Source of the DNA: Coffea arabica
Lineage: Eukaryota > Streptophyta > Magnoliopsida > Gentianales > Rubiaceae
Length of the DNA: 64,000 nucleotides
Assembly: GCF_036785885.1 (NCBI RefSeq)
Contig: NC_092312.1
Coordinates: 20,354,001-20,418,000 of the forward strand
Reading direction: 5' to 3'
Part shown: positions 11,823 through 23,055 of the stretch, piece after piece
How the letters are laid out: each line of letters begins with the position of its first letter
How positions within the stretch are numbered: position 1 is the first letter of the stretch
Translations under genes and position numbers: made by a program
The notes under the pieces: model-generated
What the model saw: the letters and a program-made list of their open reading frames with translations, nothing else
What the model was told of the DNA's origin: nothing
The model's database searches: none

Positions 11823-13275
11823 ATGGACTCTTTGCCTGATGCTGTTGTTCAATTTATCTTGTCCCATATCAATAATGCCAAAGATGTGGCATCTTGCGCT
11901 TGTGTGTCCCAGCGATGGAAGGATTCAATTCCCCATTTTCGGAGTCTTTACTTCCCTCGCAACATTTTTGATAACCTCAAATGTGGGCTGACCCCGGATT
12001 TGGTTGTGTCGCGGATGGTTTCATCCATTGATCGGTTAGAAGACCTTGTTGTCTACTGCCCTTTTACCAGTCTTGGCCTTGCTTCTTGGCTACTGCACCA
12101 AGGGCCATTCCTTCGGAACCTGGAGCTGCGTATGGACAACATCATTGATCATCAGTCTTGTGTTGATATCCCTTCCAAGTTGGACTGCATTAGGGCTGCG
12201 TCAAATTTGGAGTCCTTGAAGCTCTGGGGAGTCTTAATGATTCATTCTCCTAAGTGGGACACATTTCATAGGCTAAAAAATCTTGAAATAGTAGGTGCTA
12301 GGATGGAAGATCCCGCACTATCTGCTGCCCTACGAGCTTGTCCCTCTTTAACCAATCTCTCTCTCCTTGGTTGTGAGGGATTGGGGTCCGTATCAATTGA
12401 ATTGGCTTTTCTGCAGCAATGCAAGCTTGACTTCTATGGCTTGGGTAATTGCTCGATTTCTATCACTTCTCCTAGGCTCGAACTACTTGAAGTTCAGGGC
12501 TGTAGCTGGATTAGAGTCAGAGAAACACAATGCTTGAGAGATCTCACCATTGCAAATAATTCAGGTATTTGTCATGTGATTTTAAGCCAACTCTTTGCCC
12601 AAAAAATTTCTTTATGGAGTTTGTTATGTTCACCAATCATGGCTTGTTTCGTGCCAGGTCGAGTATACATAGTGGATTTTGGAAAACTTGTGGCCCTGGA
12701 GTCATTGTCTATGAGAGGAGTGCAGTGGTGCTGGAATGCTATAAGTACAATGCTGCAATTGGCCAGTGAGGTGAAGCACCTCTATATGAAGGTAGAATTT
12801 ACGGGTGATTTTGATGCCCTATTGCCCTTTCCGGAGGTTGATTTGGTTGACTTCTTCAATAGCCACCCCAAGCTGCTAACCTTTGACATACATGGTGCCA
12901 TGTTTGCTGCTCTTTGCCAGAAGAACAGCCTAAAAAATGTGAGCATGAACTAAGAACTCTCTCTTGGTTGGTGATTGATGTTTAATTAGGCACATAGTCA
13001 CTGTTCGGGGGTCATGTTGTTTTTCCTTTTCTTGGCAGGTGGACTCAAGGTTTGTGATTCCTTGCCTGGAGAAGCTTGTAATCACAATCAGATCTCCCTT
13101 AAATGCTGAGCAGAAAATGAGTACCCTGGAATCCTTGTTGCGGTATGCAAGGAACTTAAGAAAGATGACCATAAAGATTCTTCAGATGAAGAGCAGCCAC
13201 AGCAGTGCAGATGATTTCTTTGAGGATATTTGTAAATTCAGATACATCAACCGGAGAATTGTTTCAATTGAATAA
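11823..13275 (+). CDS. F-box/LRR protein, homologue of Arabidopsis At1g10780
   Basis: Coding exons are 11823-12564, 12658-12938 and 13039-13275, giving 419 residues. The probable first intron, 11289-11818, lies in the 5' UTR and ends four bases before the ATG. The N-terminal 45 residues form an F-box (MDSLPDAVVQFILSHI, then CACVSQRWKDS), which would bind the Skp1-type subunit of an SCF ubiquitin ligase. The rest is leucine-rich repeat-like and would choose the substrate, which is unknown. Segments such as FDIHGAMFAALCQKNSLK and RSPLNAEQKM are, from memory, nearly identical in At1g10780, and the length matches (about 418). The 93-base intron 12565-12657 has no stop in frame, so retaining it would insert 31 residues; its clean splice sites and the family alignment favour removal. 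Confidence 0.88.
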
Positions 13276-14972
13276 TCATCACTTTGACAGGAAAAAAATT
13301 TCCCTCAATTTTCTAATTTCATGTTGTAATTTGCATTGACAGATGCATTGTCAACCCTGACTTCCGTCGCTATTCTTTCGTAGTGTCAATCCAAATTTTT
13401 TTAACTCTTCTTTGAATTCTACTTGGAGTGATGTTCCTTTTTTGGGTCATTCAGTGATGCATTTTGAATCGTAATGGACATGCAGGCACACCTTATCTTG
13501 AACTGAATAGAAAATTCAATTGCAACAATTCTTTTTGACTTGCAACCCCTCTGAGCATAGCAGTACCTCAAGTTTTGGATATTTTGCCAATTAACAGGAG
13601 TATCTCCTGGGATATTTTGGAGCAAAACATGAACGCATTATGTTATCCAATTGGCTTTGTTTAGATTGTGAATTATTTATCAAATTATATCTGTTTATAT
13701 CATCATTACAATTTTCAACGCATCTTTTTATCTTCTCAATTACCTTTTTATCTCACATACATCACATCACAAAAAGTGCTACAGTACAAATATCTCAAAT
13801 AATTCACGATCCAAACAAACCCGTCCCCCCCGGCCCCCTGAGGGGGAGTGCGCTTGAAGAACGACCGGAGGGAGTTGTGATTTCTATGATTGTAGCAGCT
13901 TCTGGAAAACACAGACAAGGTGTCTCCTCAATTGGGAGGTCATCAGGTACTAGAACCGAGCAATGGCTTATTAGTTAGCTCCCACGCTCTAAAGAATACA
14001 TGTTTTAAAAAATAAAATATTAAATTTATTCAATTTATTCAATATTATAAATTAAATAAAGAGATAAATACATTTAAAAAAATTTAAATTATACATCATC
14101 TAATACAATAAATACTTATTCAATTATGTATTCAAACAATATATTTAAAAATATTTAAGCATTTAATAAGTGCTTTTTTTATCAAAAACTTTATTAATGA
14201 ATTACTTCAATAAGTTACTGCAATCTGAATCCTTTTTTTTTTTTTTTTTTTTTTGATGATCTGCAACCTGAATGCTAAAACTAGTAAGTGCAATATATGC
14301 CTAAAAGATGAGACAAGAACTTGAAACAGTTCATGTAAAGAACCTTAACTATTTCTGCAGTTTACTGCCAAAGTAATGGATGAGGTAGATTACTGCAGTT
14401 TGGACTGCATTTTTGTACCCAAAAATTCTTACGATGAATATATTTTCTCAACACTTTTTTGCCTAACATGCATCAAATTGCTACAGTCAATTGAAGGCGT
14501 GAATTACTAATAGTAGTATGCTTGAAGTATTTGTTCAGCACTACTCATAAAGCAGACTTTAAAAGATTCATTCAATAAATCTCACTATCATCACGGAAGC
14601 AGGTCTGCGACCAAAAATAAAACAAAGAGTAGCTGAATAAGCAACCAATTCATAGACAGTAAAATAAACCCATACCGCTGAAGCACTAATAAGCAAGAAG
14701 ACGAGTAGGAAAAGCTCATCATGAGAAAACAAATAGCAGCTCATCAGCGAGCCAAAAACATTTGGGGGGGCAACGGACGAAGAAATATACTATCCGAACA
14801 TGGCATGTTAAATTAAATTTCTCGTATCTCTAACAGTAATAGTTGGGTGATCAGTATTATACCAAAAATTTCATTCTACATAACTTGGATAAAGAACAAA
14901 GGCAATCGAAAAGGGGGAAAAAGAACATTAAGCTCAATTTGCTAACAAGGACTAAAATCAGATTAACGAAGC
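13276..14972. other. Convergent intergenic region between F-box and p24 genes
   Basis: The left part is the 3' UTR of the F-box gene and the far right part the 3' UTR of the p24 gene. Between them are a MITE (13656-13819), an AT-rich stretch and a poly(T) run near 14234-14254. No coding region was found. Confidence 0.5.
13656..13819. repeat. MITE of the TTTGGATTG family
   Basis: TTTGTTTAGATTGTGAATTA at the left matches AATTCACGATCCAAACAAA at the right as an inverted repeat. The interior has the family motif CACATACATCACATCACAAA followed by GTGCTACAGTA. Confidence 0.6.
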
Positions 14973-17401
14973 CTAAATTAGTTTTTTCTTCTGGAAAAAT
15001 CTCTTCAAATACATTATCTGTGCCACTGAAACTGAAATGCAGACGCCCAAGGACATGATACTGAACCAGGCCACCCTGGCATTTGTTGTTTCACTAACTG
15101 ATCGCATCTCTGCTTCTCTGAAAAGAAAAAGAAATTAGTGATCAATAACCAATGAAAGAAAACAGAAAAGAAAAGATACGATTATTAAGCACAATAACTA
15201 ATGGACCATTTACAACTCAATACACACTTTACCTGGACTTGAGATATATTAAATTTTCGTGAATGGCCTCCACTGCTCCTTCAAGCTTTCTTAGCTCAAG
15301 CTCAACACCCTAATATGGCCAAAGAAAAAAAGCAGTTAGCGAGAACACTACCATAACTCTTACTAAAATCAGAACATGCTTTCCACATTGCTACCTAGGG
15401 TAATCATTCAAACCACAGATAAAAGTAGGCCTCTATTTTTTCCCAAACAAAGCAGCAATATCAAGGTGGTGGTCTAACAGGTTTGAATTTTCCCAAAAAA
15501 AAAAAAAAGAAGATAATCAAAATGCATTTTACCAAAAATAAATGAAATTTGAATTTGAAGTACATGATATTTTTCATAACCAGAGTTATAACTACTAGAC
15601 CGTTGAACGGATTCTTTTGACTAAAGAAGGGAAGTTGGACAAGTCAATCGCCAGACTTTATAGATAGATGATGATACATCCGTGCAGAAGAAACAACAAT
15701 TGATGAATGGCTTGCATGCTAAAAAACAGTAGTAACTGAAGTTTGGGGAAATGCATGACAGCAAAGCATACATAAACTTCAACTTCGCACCTCAATTTTC
15801 TCTTTCCTGGCAACAGACTCCCAGTCCTTTGCTGCAATTCCAGTCTTCCAATCGATATTGATGCTTACATCCCCTTTTACTGAATTATGTTCAACTAGCC
15901 AAAAACATGCAAGATAGTTGCCAGCTTCGGTAGTTGTAAATGCAAACTGACCATGTGTTACATTCTCTAAGTGATGAACGGTATTCCCATAAGGTGATGT
16001 TACCTGCATGAACATATCGAGTTTTTCACCGGACTATTAAGCAAGGAAGGAACACCACTAAAGATGGGCTCTACCAGATAAAGAAAAAATATGCATGAAA
16101 GAAAGAAAAGCGTCTCAGAACATTGTGGTTCCACCACATGATGCATCAATTGACACCTTCCTTCTTCTTGCATAAATTTCAAAGGTCAATAGCAAGAATC
16201 AAGATTATAAAAAGGTAGCAGATCCATGCCTTTGCCTCACACAGGCTGATCAACATATTGTTTCAGATTAGGCATATTAGTAATAAACACTACTAAGCAG
16301 GAAGAATCCCAACCAACCACTTTGTCAGCTGCCAAGAGAAACATATCCTAACTGCTCTACCCATACCATACAATATCCTTTCTATAACACAAAAGCCCTA
16401 AACTTCAAAAAATCTTTTCAAATAATATAGTGCAAGGAGGCATTTCTGCTTGTTTTGGAAATCAGTTCATATTACAATGCTTCTTGATATCAATTATTAA
16501 GTATTGACAATCTACCCACTGTACTAATTTTTGAAAAATACCAAGTATACAACTTCATTAAATTTTTGTTCTCAGAAGGGTGGCTACTACGTTAGAATTA
16601 TTAATATTGATGAAGTTTAAGAGAAGATCTAGCACTATGGCAAAGTAACTCTTATCAGTAACTAGTCTAAAATTTGTCCTAAACATCACAGCCTTTTCCC
16701 CTCCGGAAAGAAGGCTTTGGACATCAATCCTCTACACACATCATATTGACAGGAGCCTTGTGCCATGAATATGCCCTTCAGTTGCACATTCACCCAATCA
16801 CAATACGTACCAGAAATCTTCTCCCACTCTCTCTCTTCGTCAGTTCATTATTCGTAGTCCTGCTCCTAAAGCTATGAGCCCACAATAACTCCAAACACAT
16901 CTATAGACTTTAAATTCATGTAATTCCATTTCCTAACTTTTCTCCAACCCTGATATTACCTTGTCATATAGAAAAAATAAAAATGAACATAGAACAATCT
17001 CTACATAGTGGGAAAATATTGCAACTTTCTTGGCCATCTTAAATATCTGGTATAAACAGAGTCTAATTTCTCTAATAAACAGCTAATAAAAATAAAATGT
17101 ACAAAATAAAAGTTGTAATATTAATTTAAAGAAATGGTAAAATTGATTAAACCATAGGATATGAAATATATATATATATATATACCTTGGTGGAAATAGT
17201 TGGAGTGGGATGGGAATGATCATCGGAAATTACGACATAATCGGCTAAAACGACGACGTTGTTGTGGATTTCCTCCGATACGCACTTGGTACCAGACGCC
17301 GGTAAGCTCAACCATACGGCTCCGACCTTCTCCGATAAGCATAACAGCGATAACAGCGCCGAGAGCACTAATCCCCTGTGGACGTTAGCTCTTCTCCCCA
17401 T
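14973..17401 (-). CDS. p24 family (emp24/GOLD) cargo receptor, p24-delta type
   Basis: Coding exons on the minus strand are 17401-17186, 16003-15791, 15309-15233 and 15117-14973, giving 216 residues, normal for p24 proteins. Residues 1-28 are a cleavable signal peptide. The GOLD domain runs from about 30 to 130 with two cysteines (40 and 104) expected to form a disulfide. A coiled coil covers about 135-180 ([20 protein letters not shown]). A membrane helix covers about 183-205. The cytosolic tail [10 protein letters not shown] has a di-aromatic FF motif (COPII binding) and a KKxx-type dilysine (COPI binding). Known family members cycle between ER and Golgi and help load cargo into vesicles. 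The tail and coiled coil point to the plant p24-delta subfamily; I cannot say which numbered member. Confidence 0.92.
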
Positions 17402-18068
17402 TACTCACTCCTTGTCAGAATTCGTGTTGTGGAGATATATCAATCGGATCTTCAGAACTGGATCTTGTCCCCTCTGATTGGCATTCGGGGCGGGGGGTAT
17501 TTTCGTTTTTTTCCTGTTACTGTTTCTTCGGGAATAATATTTGGAAATTTTTTAATTTAGTTTTAGGTAGAAAAGATGTTAATTGGGCCAATATGGTACG
17601 AACGCTGAAGAATTAGTGTCGAATGGCCATGGGCCTGTCCTCTTTAATCAACTATCAATTGAGGCCCAAACTGAGCCTTAAAGATTTTCCTATTTCAGTT
17701 TCTTTGGCAGCCTTAATTTATTTTATTTTATTTTTCTGACAAAAACAACTGTCAAGGAAACAAATTAATATAGAATTAGGTCTTTAGACAAACATCTTTC
17801 CTTTTGCTTGTTCAAAATTTTGACTACTTATTTTTAAGTTCGTTTAAAAGGCCATATCTTCGTGATAAAGCAGCTAAGATTTATAGGAACAACTTTGAAT
17901 ATATTGTTAATGCGATTAATATATATTGATTAGGAATTTTAAATTAATGTCATAAATCGGGGAGATGGACGTTTCTGCTAAAACACAATCAAGTTCGGAG
18001 TTCGGACCAACCTTAAAAGGTTAGTATCATAAGTTAAAATATGCAATATCAAGTCTTTTCCACTTTGC

Positions 18069-18414
18069 CCATCTCCCACATCGGTTCGGTGAGGGTTGAG
18101 TGCTGAGAGTTTAAGTCCCTTGATCCCTCTCGGAAGTCAGCAATTACCTTTTGAATTGAATTGAGGAAATATGTTTAATTTATTCCTCTTAACTATTGTT
18201 GGAAAGAAACAAGAGTCATGAGAGCGCTAAAAACTAGCGATGCGTCCGTCGAGTGTTTCCCCTTTCCCCATCTCCCACATCGGTGGTCTAGTGAGGGTTG
18301 AGTGATGAGAGTTTAAGTCCATTGGTCACTCTCGAAAGTTAGCAATTGCCTTTTGAGTTTGATTGAGGAAATAGATTTAATTTATTCCTCCTAACTATTG
18401 TTGGAAAACAAAAG
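18069..18414. mobile_element. Dimeric retroposon-like insertion with 16-bp flanking repeats
   Basis: A perfect 16-base direct repeat, GTCTTTTCCACTTTGC, flanks the insert at 18053-18068 and 18415-18430. Inside are two copies of one unit about 200 bases apart, from CATCTCCCACATCGGT (18070 and 18269) to CTATTGTTGGAAA. A duplication of this length is typical of LINE-driven target-primed insertion. The CCCACATCGG motif is also common in plant LTRs, so a damaged TRIM is the alternative. No primer-binding site or clear tRNA promoter box is seen. Confidence 0.55.
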
Positions 18415-19162
18415 GTCTTTTCCACTTTGCTATCTTCTTTATTTATTTTAAAAATATATAATGTAAATCAAATACTATTGTTTGAATTGTAATTTTTTAC
18501 AAAAAATTCTTTACGTTTCGTGCGAACGTATTTTTAAATTATATATATATATATCAACTTATTACAATATATTCATGATTTTTACCTTTTCTGCGGTTTC
18601 ATCACTCCCAGGTTTCAACGGTCATTATGGAACACTCTTGCCAGCTAATGCCTAATTTTGTTGGCTGCCAGAGATGTGTGGGCTATGAGTCATAAATGCG
18701 CAGGGTCAACGTCATCTTATTCCAATTGAACTAATGCTGGTGCTAGATTTCTAACTTGTTGGTTATTTCAATTTTGACAAATGATGCTCCTACTGGCCCA
18801 CCCTACCAGCAGTAATCTAGATTCCCCAACTATGAAAGGGATAATCTTACCCAAATCCCATAGAAAAAGGAAAAATGTAGCTACATGGGAAAAGATGCAG
18901 AAAAGGATAAGCCAACCAATTTGCACGTATTTTCATCTTCAGAATCAGTCCTAATGAACCTATCTCCTTGTAACACTTGCAATTTTTCCTTCTGTTAAAA
19001 GGCATACACTTCTTTGGGTTTTTTTATTTCTTTACTTTCCTCAACGATAGTAGAATGGTGGGCATATTGTAATTTACAGTAAATCTTGTTGTAAACGGTG
19101 CATTACATAGGTAGAAAAGAATTAACTAAGCTATATCCAATTCAATCATGCACTTAAAAATT

Positions 19163-19650
19163 AGAAAAAAAAAATTGTAGTTTTGGTATCTAAACTTTGA
19201 TACATGAGTGATTTAAGGCCCTAAACTTTGCATAAAAGTAAATCTAGTACTCAATCTTTCAACTTTTGAGCATATTTAGTACTCTTGATCTATTTTTTCC
19301 AAATTGTAACTGGAAAGAATCACGTGATAATCACAGTTTAGACAATTATTGTATAAAAAATGCCAAAAAATAGTCCTCGGACTTGGTGCTATAATAAAAT
19401 TTAGTCCTCAGACTTGGTGTTTAGTGTCAAAAGGATATTTTATCTTAATTTTTTGGCATTCTTTATAAAATAGTTGCCGAATATGTGACTATCACATGAC
19501 TATTTTCAATAGAAATCTGGAAAAAAATTGTTAAGGATACTAAATGTGCTCAAAAGTTGAAAGAATGGGTACCAAATTTGCTTTTGTTTAAAGTTTAGGG
19601 ACTAAAAACGCCCATGTATCAAAATTTGAATACCAAAACTGCTTTTTTCT
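19163..19650. mobile_element. Long inverted-repeat (foldback or MULE-like) element
   Basis: Two arms of about 210 bases, roughly 19172-19385 and 19435-19645, are imperfect inverted copies. For example GTTTTGGTATCTAAACTTTG on the left pairs with the reverse complement of CAAAATTTGAATACCAAAAC on the right. Only about 50 bases separate the arms. No coding sequence remains and the target duplication is not clear. Confidence 0.65.
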
Positions 19651-20025
19651 CTAAAAATTTCACTTATTTGTGTCCTCAGAAGAAAGGAAAAATAATCTGT
19701 AATTGCAAGTATGATGTACTGTCTGCAGCATTGCAATAAACGTTCAAATTGTCAAAAAGGACAATCTTACAATAGGAGCAGAAATGAGACAAGAACCCAA
19801 AATAATGGAATGTGATAGCCTACCGTTGGAAAGTGATCTTTCTGTTCAATTTTCTCCACACAGACAAAGTCATGTGGCTGTAAGTATAGTGGTAGTATTG
19901 GATGCGGCCCTTAATATGTATGATTCTCTTTCCACTCACTGCTCACCTTTTCTCCTCAGGTAAAACCAAGCCAGCCATCAACAGCGCCATCACCGGTTGA
20001 TCATCTCCGCCCCTGATTCAAGGAA

Positions 20026-20475
20026 ATGGAAGCTCTGATTTATCAGTTCACAATTCTCTCCGATGAGGCTCTTCAAGACAAGAACTTTGATCCATCTACA
20101 ATAGAAGATCTCATGAGGCTCTTCGAACTGGAGTCCTACAAGGCCTGGGCAGCCATGGAGCTTGAACAGGAAAAAGAAGTGCAAGAAGCTGAGAGTTGCG
20201 TGGAAGAAGCTGAGGAATATCTTGACTCTGTCATGGAGAGTGCCATGGAGGAATTTCGTCGGTTCGAGGAGGAAATGAACAGGGCTTGCCAGGCTGAATA
20301 TGATAGCTTAGTCAATGTGGCTGAAAGTGCAAGGACGATGGGAAGGTCTTTGGAAAAAGCAGCTACAAATGCTTCCAAGAAGTATATTGAAGCTGCAATG
20401 AACTCAGCTACTGCATCAATGAAATCAGCGATGAAAGCCCTTTCTTCTAAGTATAAAAAGGTTCATCCATCTTAG
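20026..20475 (+). CDS. MEE9: MEE9-like small coiled-coil protein
   Basis: This intact, intronless frame of 149 residues starts at the ATG at 20026, after a purine-rich leader. From memory it closely matches Arabidopsis MEE9 (maternal effect embryo arrest 9, At1g60870), sharing ALQDKNFDP, LMRLFELESYKAWAAMELEQ and YLDSVMESAMEEFRRFEEEM. Most of it is predicted helix: an acidic coiled coil at about 45-90, then a basic amphipathic Ala/Ser-rich end with ASKKYIEAAMNSATASMKSA. No signal peptide or membrane segment is seen. The Arabidopsis gene was named from a screen for embryo arrest of maternal origin; its molecular role is not known to me. The symbol rests on remembered similarity. Confidence 0.78.
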   Translation: MEALIYQFTILSDEALQDKNFDPSTIEDLMRLFELESYKAWAAMELEQEKEVQEAESCVEEAEEYLDSVMESAMEEFRRFEEEMNRACQAEYDSLVNVAESARTMGRSLEKAATNASKKYIEAAMNSATASMKSAMKALSSKYKKVHPS

Positions 20476-22816
20476 GTCAATTATCATTTACTCTGCTCCC
20501 TGTTAATTGTTGGTGGCTTTTGGACTTTCCAGCGACAAAACACTAGTACCTGGCTAGATCCCTTTCAATGGATCTAAGAATTTGTTTGATTGTGCTCCTG
20601 ACATTGGTAATAATCTTACTGATATCATGATTTACAGTCTGTTTTGTCATCATCTGATAAAAGATGCTCCAGTAGAAGGATATTAGCTCCTTTAAATTTG
20701 AATATCTCTGGGGATTTTCGTCCCTTGAATCTACTTGGCTGTTAGAATTAGTGAACCTGTAAACTGTTTATTACCCAGTGGGAAAGAAAGCAAGTGGTAG
20801 AGAAAACCTTTATTGCTTAAATGTGTGATCTTATGTTTTCACTCGGTGACAGAAGTTTGTCATGGCTAATGAAGAAAGTCTTCACCTCAAAGCTCCTGAA
20901 GTGCTTGTTGAGGCTCAAATTTAGAATTTGGGTCACAATTCCCAAGTCCTTTTATGCCTAGAAAGTTTTCAATCTCTCTGATTTTATTTGTTTCACAATA
21001 ATGTAAGAGGATCTAAACGTATAATTTATCCCAAGATAATCACTCTGAATAACGAAAGCTCTAAATCGTCTGTTTCAAGCAATAATCACTTGTCGCAGAC
21101 CCAAGTTCAGCATGGTTTCGATGATCCTATATTTGATTCCAGTTGGTGCTCAATCTTCCCGTGAAATTTGCATTTGGCATGGTTGCCATCTTTGTCTATG
21201 TTTTTTCTCAGAAGAATTACCGAGGAGCAACATCTTTTGCTCTCTACCCTCCTCCTTTTACTTGGGTGTCTCCACTGAAGAGAATTAACCATGCACCCTA
21301 AAAGCCTCCTTCTAGTTGGCAGCTAAGACCGATTCCGAAGCAGTGAATGTTGGACTTCCACAGTCTTCCTAATCTGCATGGAAAATTATGAGTATCTCGT
21401 TTGATTCTGGTTCACAATTGAACCTTGCAAGAAATATATATCCAGACATAGAAGCTCATTCAATGCATGTTTCTTGATAAAAAGCAATGATCATTTCATT
21501 GAGCTTTAAGGAAATCTGCACAAATGACAAAGTGATTACATGCATCAGATACTGCAATACATTAAGATGATGGCAATTAGGATTAGTCTTGTATATGGAT
21601 TCAAATTTATGCAAAAGCATCATAATGGTTGATGCTTGCTTTCTGAGAACGACTTGGGATTATGGTCAGATTGCAGATACTATATAGTCTTTTTTTTTTT
21701 CGAAACGATAGATGATGAGTGCAGATACTATATAGTCACTTGCACAAATGATGAGTGCATCCACCATAAGTTCTTTTAAGTGGTTAACACCAGAGCAGGA
21801 CCCAGCACTGAAATTGCTTTCGTAACTGGCCAAGTACAGCAAGAATTTTTCACATCCCAACAAGAAGTGATCTGTATTTAGGAAAAAAAAAAAGAAGAAG
21901 TGATCAGTATGTAATTCGCTTGACAACAAGAAAAGGAGATGAGTTAGTGGCAGTGTTTTCCATACATATATCTGTGACTCAATATGGATGTTTGGATATC
22001 AAATTTCGATAGCAAATTTCTCCAAATAATATTTCGCTTGCATCATAAACACATTTTTTAATTTATTTTTTTATTTCACATACATCACATTACAGAAAGA
22101 GTGCTACAGTAATTATTCCAAATAATAATATTTCAAACAATACTCTATCAAAATAAAAAATTTTAAAATATTATTTTACTTGTATCATAAATATATTTTT
22201 AATTATTTTTTTTATTTAATATACATCATATCACGAAAAATGTTACAATAATTATTTCAAACAGGTTGTTTTGCTAAATTAGGCAAGGGTCTTCCTTTAG
22301 ACAATGGTCTTCAGAAAAAGAAAAAGAAGGGCCGATTTGGTGCACAGAATCCAAAAACGATTTACAAAGCAGGGCAATCGTCAGGAGCAATTTTTCTTCA
22401 TCTTCATTATTAGAAAGCTGTAGTTGATTATCGATCCGTTAATATTTTGTGAAATAGTTTGAGGCAATTTTTATCTTCTGCAAATAATTCGCAACAAAAT
22501 TTTCATGCAACTCTTTAAAAGTGATGAAATTCGTACCACTGTTAACGTGATAAATACCATAAAGAAAGAAGGAAAATAATAAATTCCAGGAAATGGTTTT
22601 GCTCTATCTGGATTTGGATGTCCTCTGCACCCCAACTTCACTTGGGAACTAATAGGCCTATCAAGAAGGCCCAAAAGAGCCAAAATTGGGTCGGGTAAAA
22701 GTTGCGCACTCTCAAACTTAAAATGCTATCCAACGGCCCAACAAGATCGTCCCAAAAATCAGAAATTGTTACTAAACGAGAAATCACGGCCATTCATTTC
22801 TCGGGAGGGATGAGGA
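20476..22816. other. Intergenic region between MEE9-like and AKR2-like genes
   Basis: The first 500 bases are probably the 3' UTR and downstream flank of the MEE9-like gene. A MITE with a second truncated copy lies at about 21989-22265. The last 200 bases are the probable AKR2-like promoter. Short open frames here look random. Confidence 0.5.
21989..22265. repeat. Tandem pair of TTTGGATTG-family MITE copies
   Basis: TGTTTGGATATC starts the first copy, which has the family interior CATACATCACATTACAGAAA and GTGCTACAGTA. A second, shorter copy follows from about 22155 with CATACATCATATCACGAAAA. The ends are degraded. Confidence 0.5.
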
Positions 22817-23055
22817 TTGAGATGGCCCACTAAAACTCTCAAAGTCCTTTGTTGTGTAGCAACCCGGGCAGCCTCGTGTACACATTTTATCACAATTCAC
22901 TCAAACCAAAAACCCTTTTGTTTCGTTCACTCCCAAATCACTCTTCAATCACACACTTCCTCTCTCTTTCTCCGTCTCGCTTATATATCATCCTCTTCCA
23001 GTCTTCCTTCACAGCAAGCAAGGAACTTCCACATCTCTCTCCAATCTCTCAAGCC

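Larger units (their letters stand above)
17402..20025. other. Intergenic region with two transposon-like elements
   Basis: The start holds the divergent promoter side of the p24 gene. It then contains a retroposon (18069-18414) and a long inverted-repeat element (19163-19650), listed separately. A pyrimidine-rich stretch before 19960 precedes the MEE9-like gene. No other coding region is supported. Confidence 0.5.
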
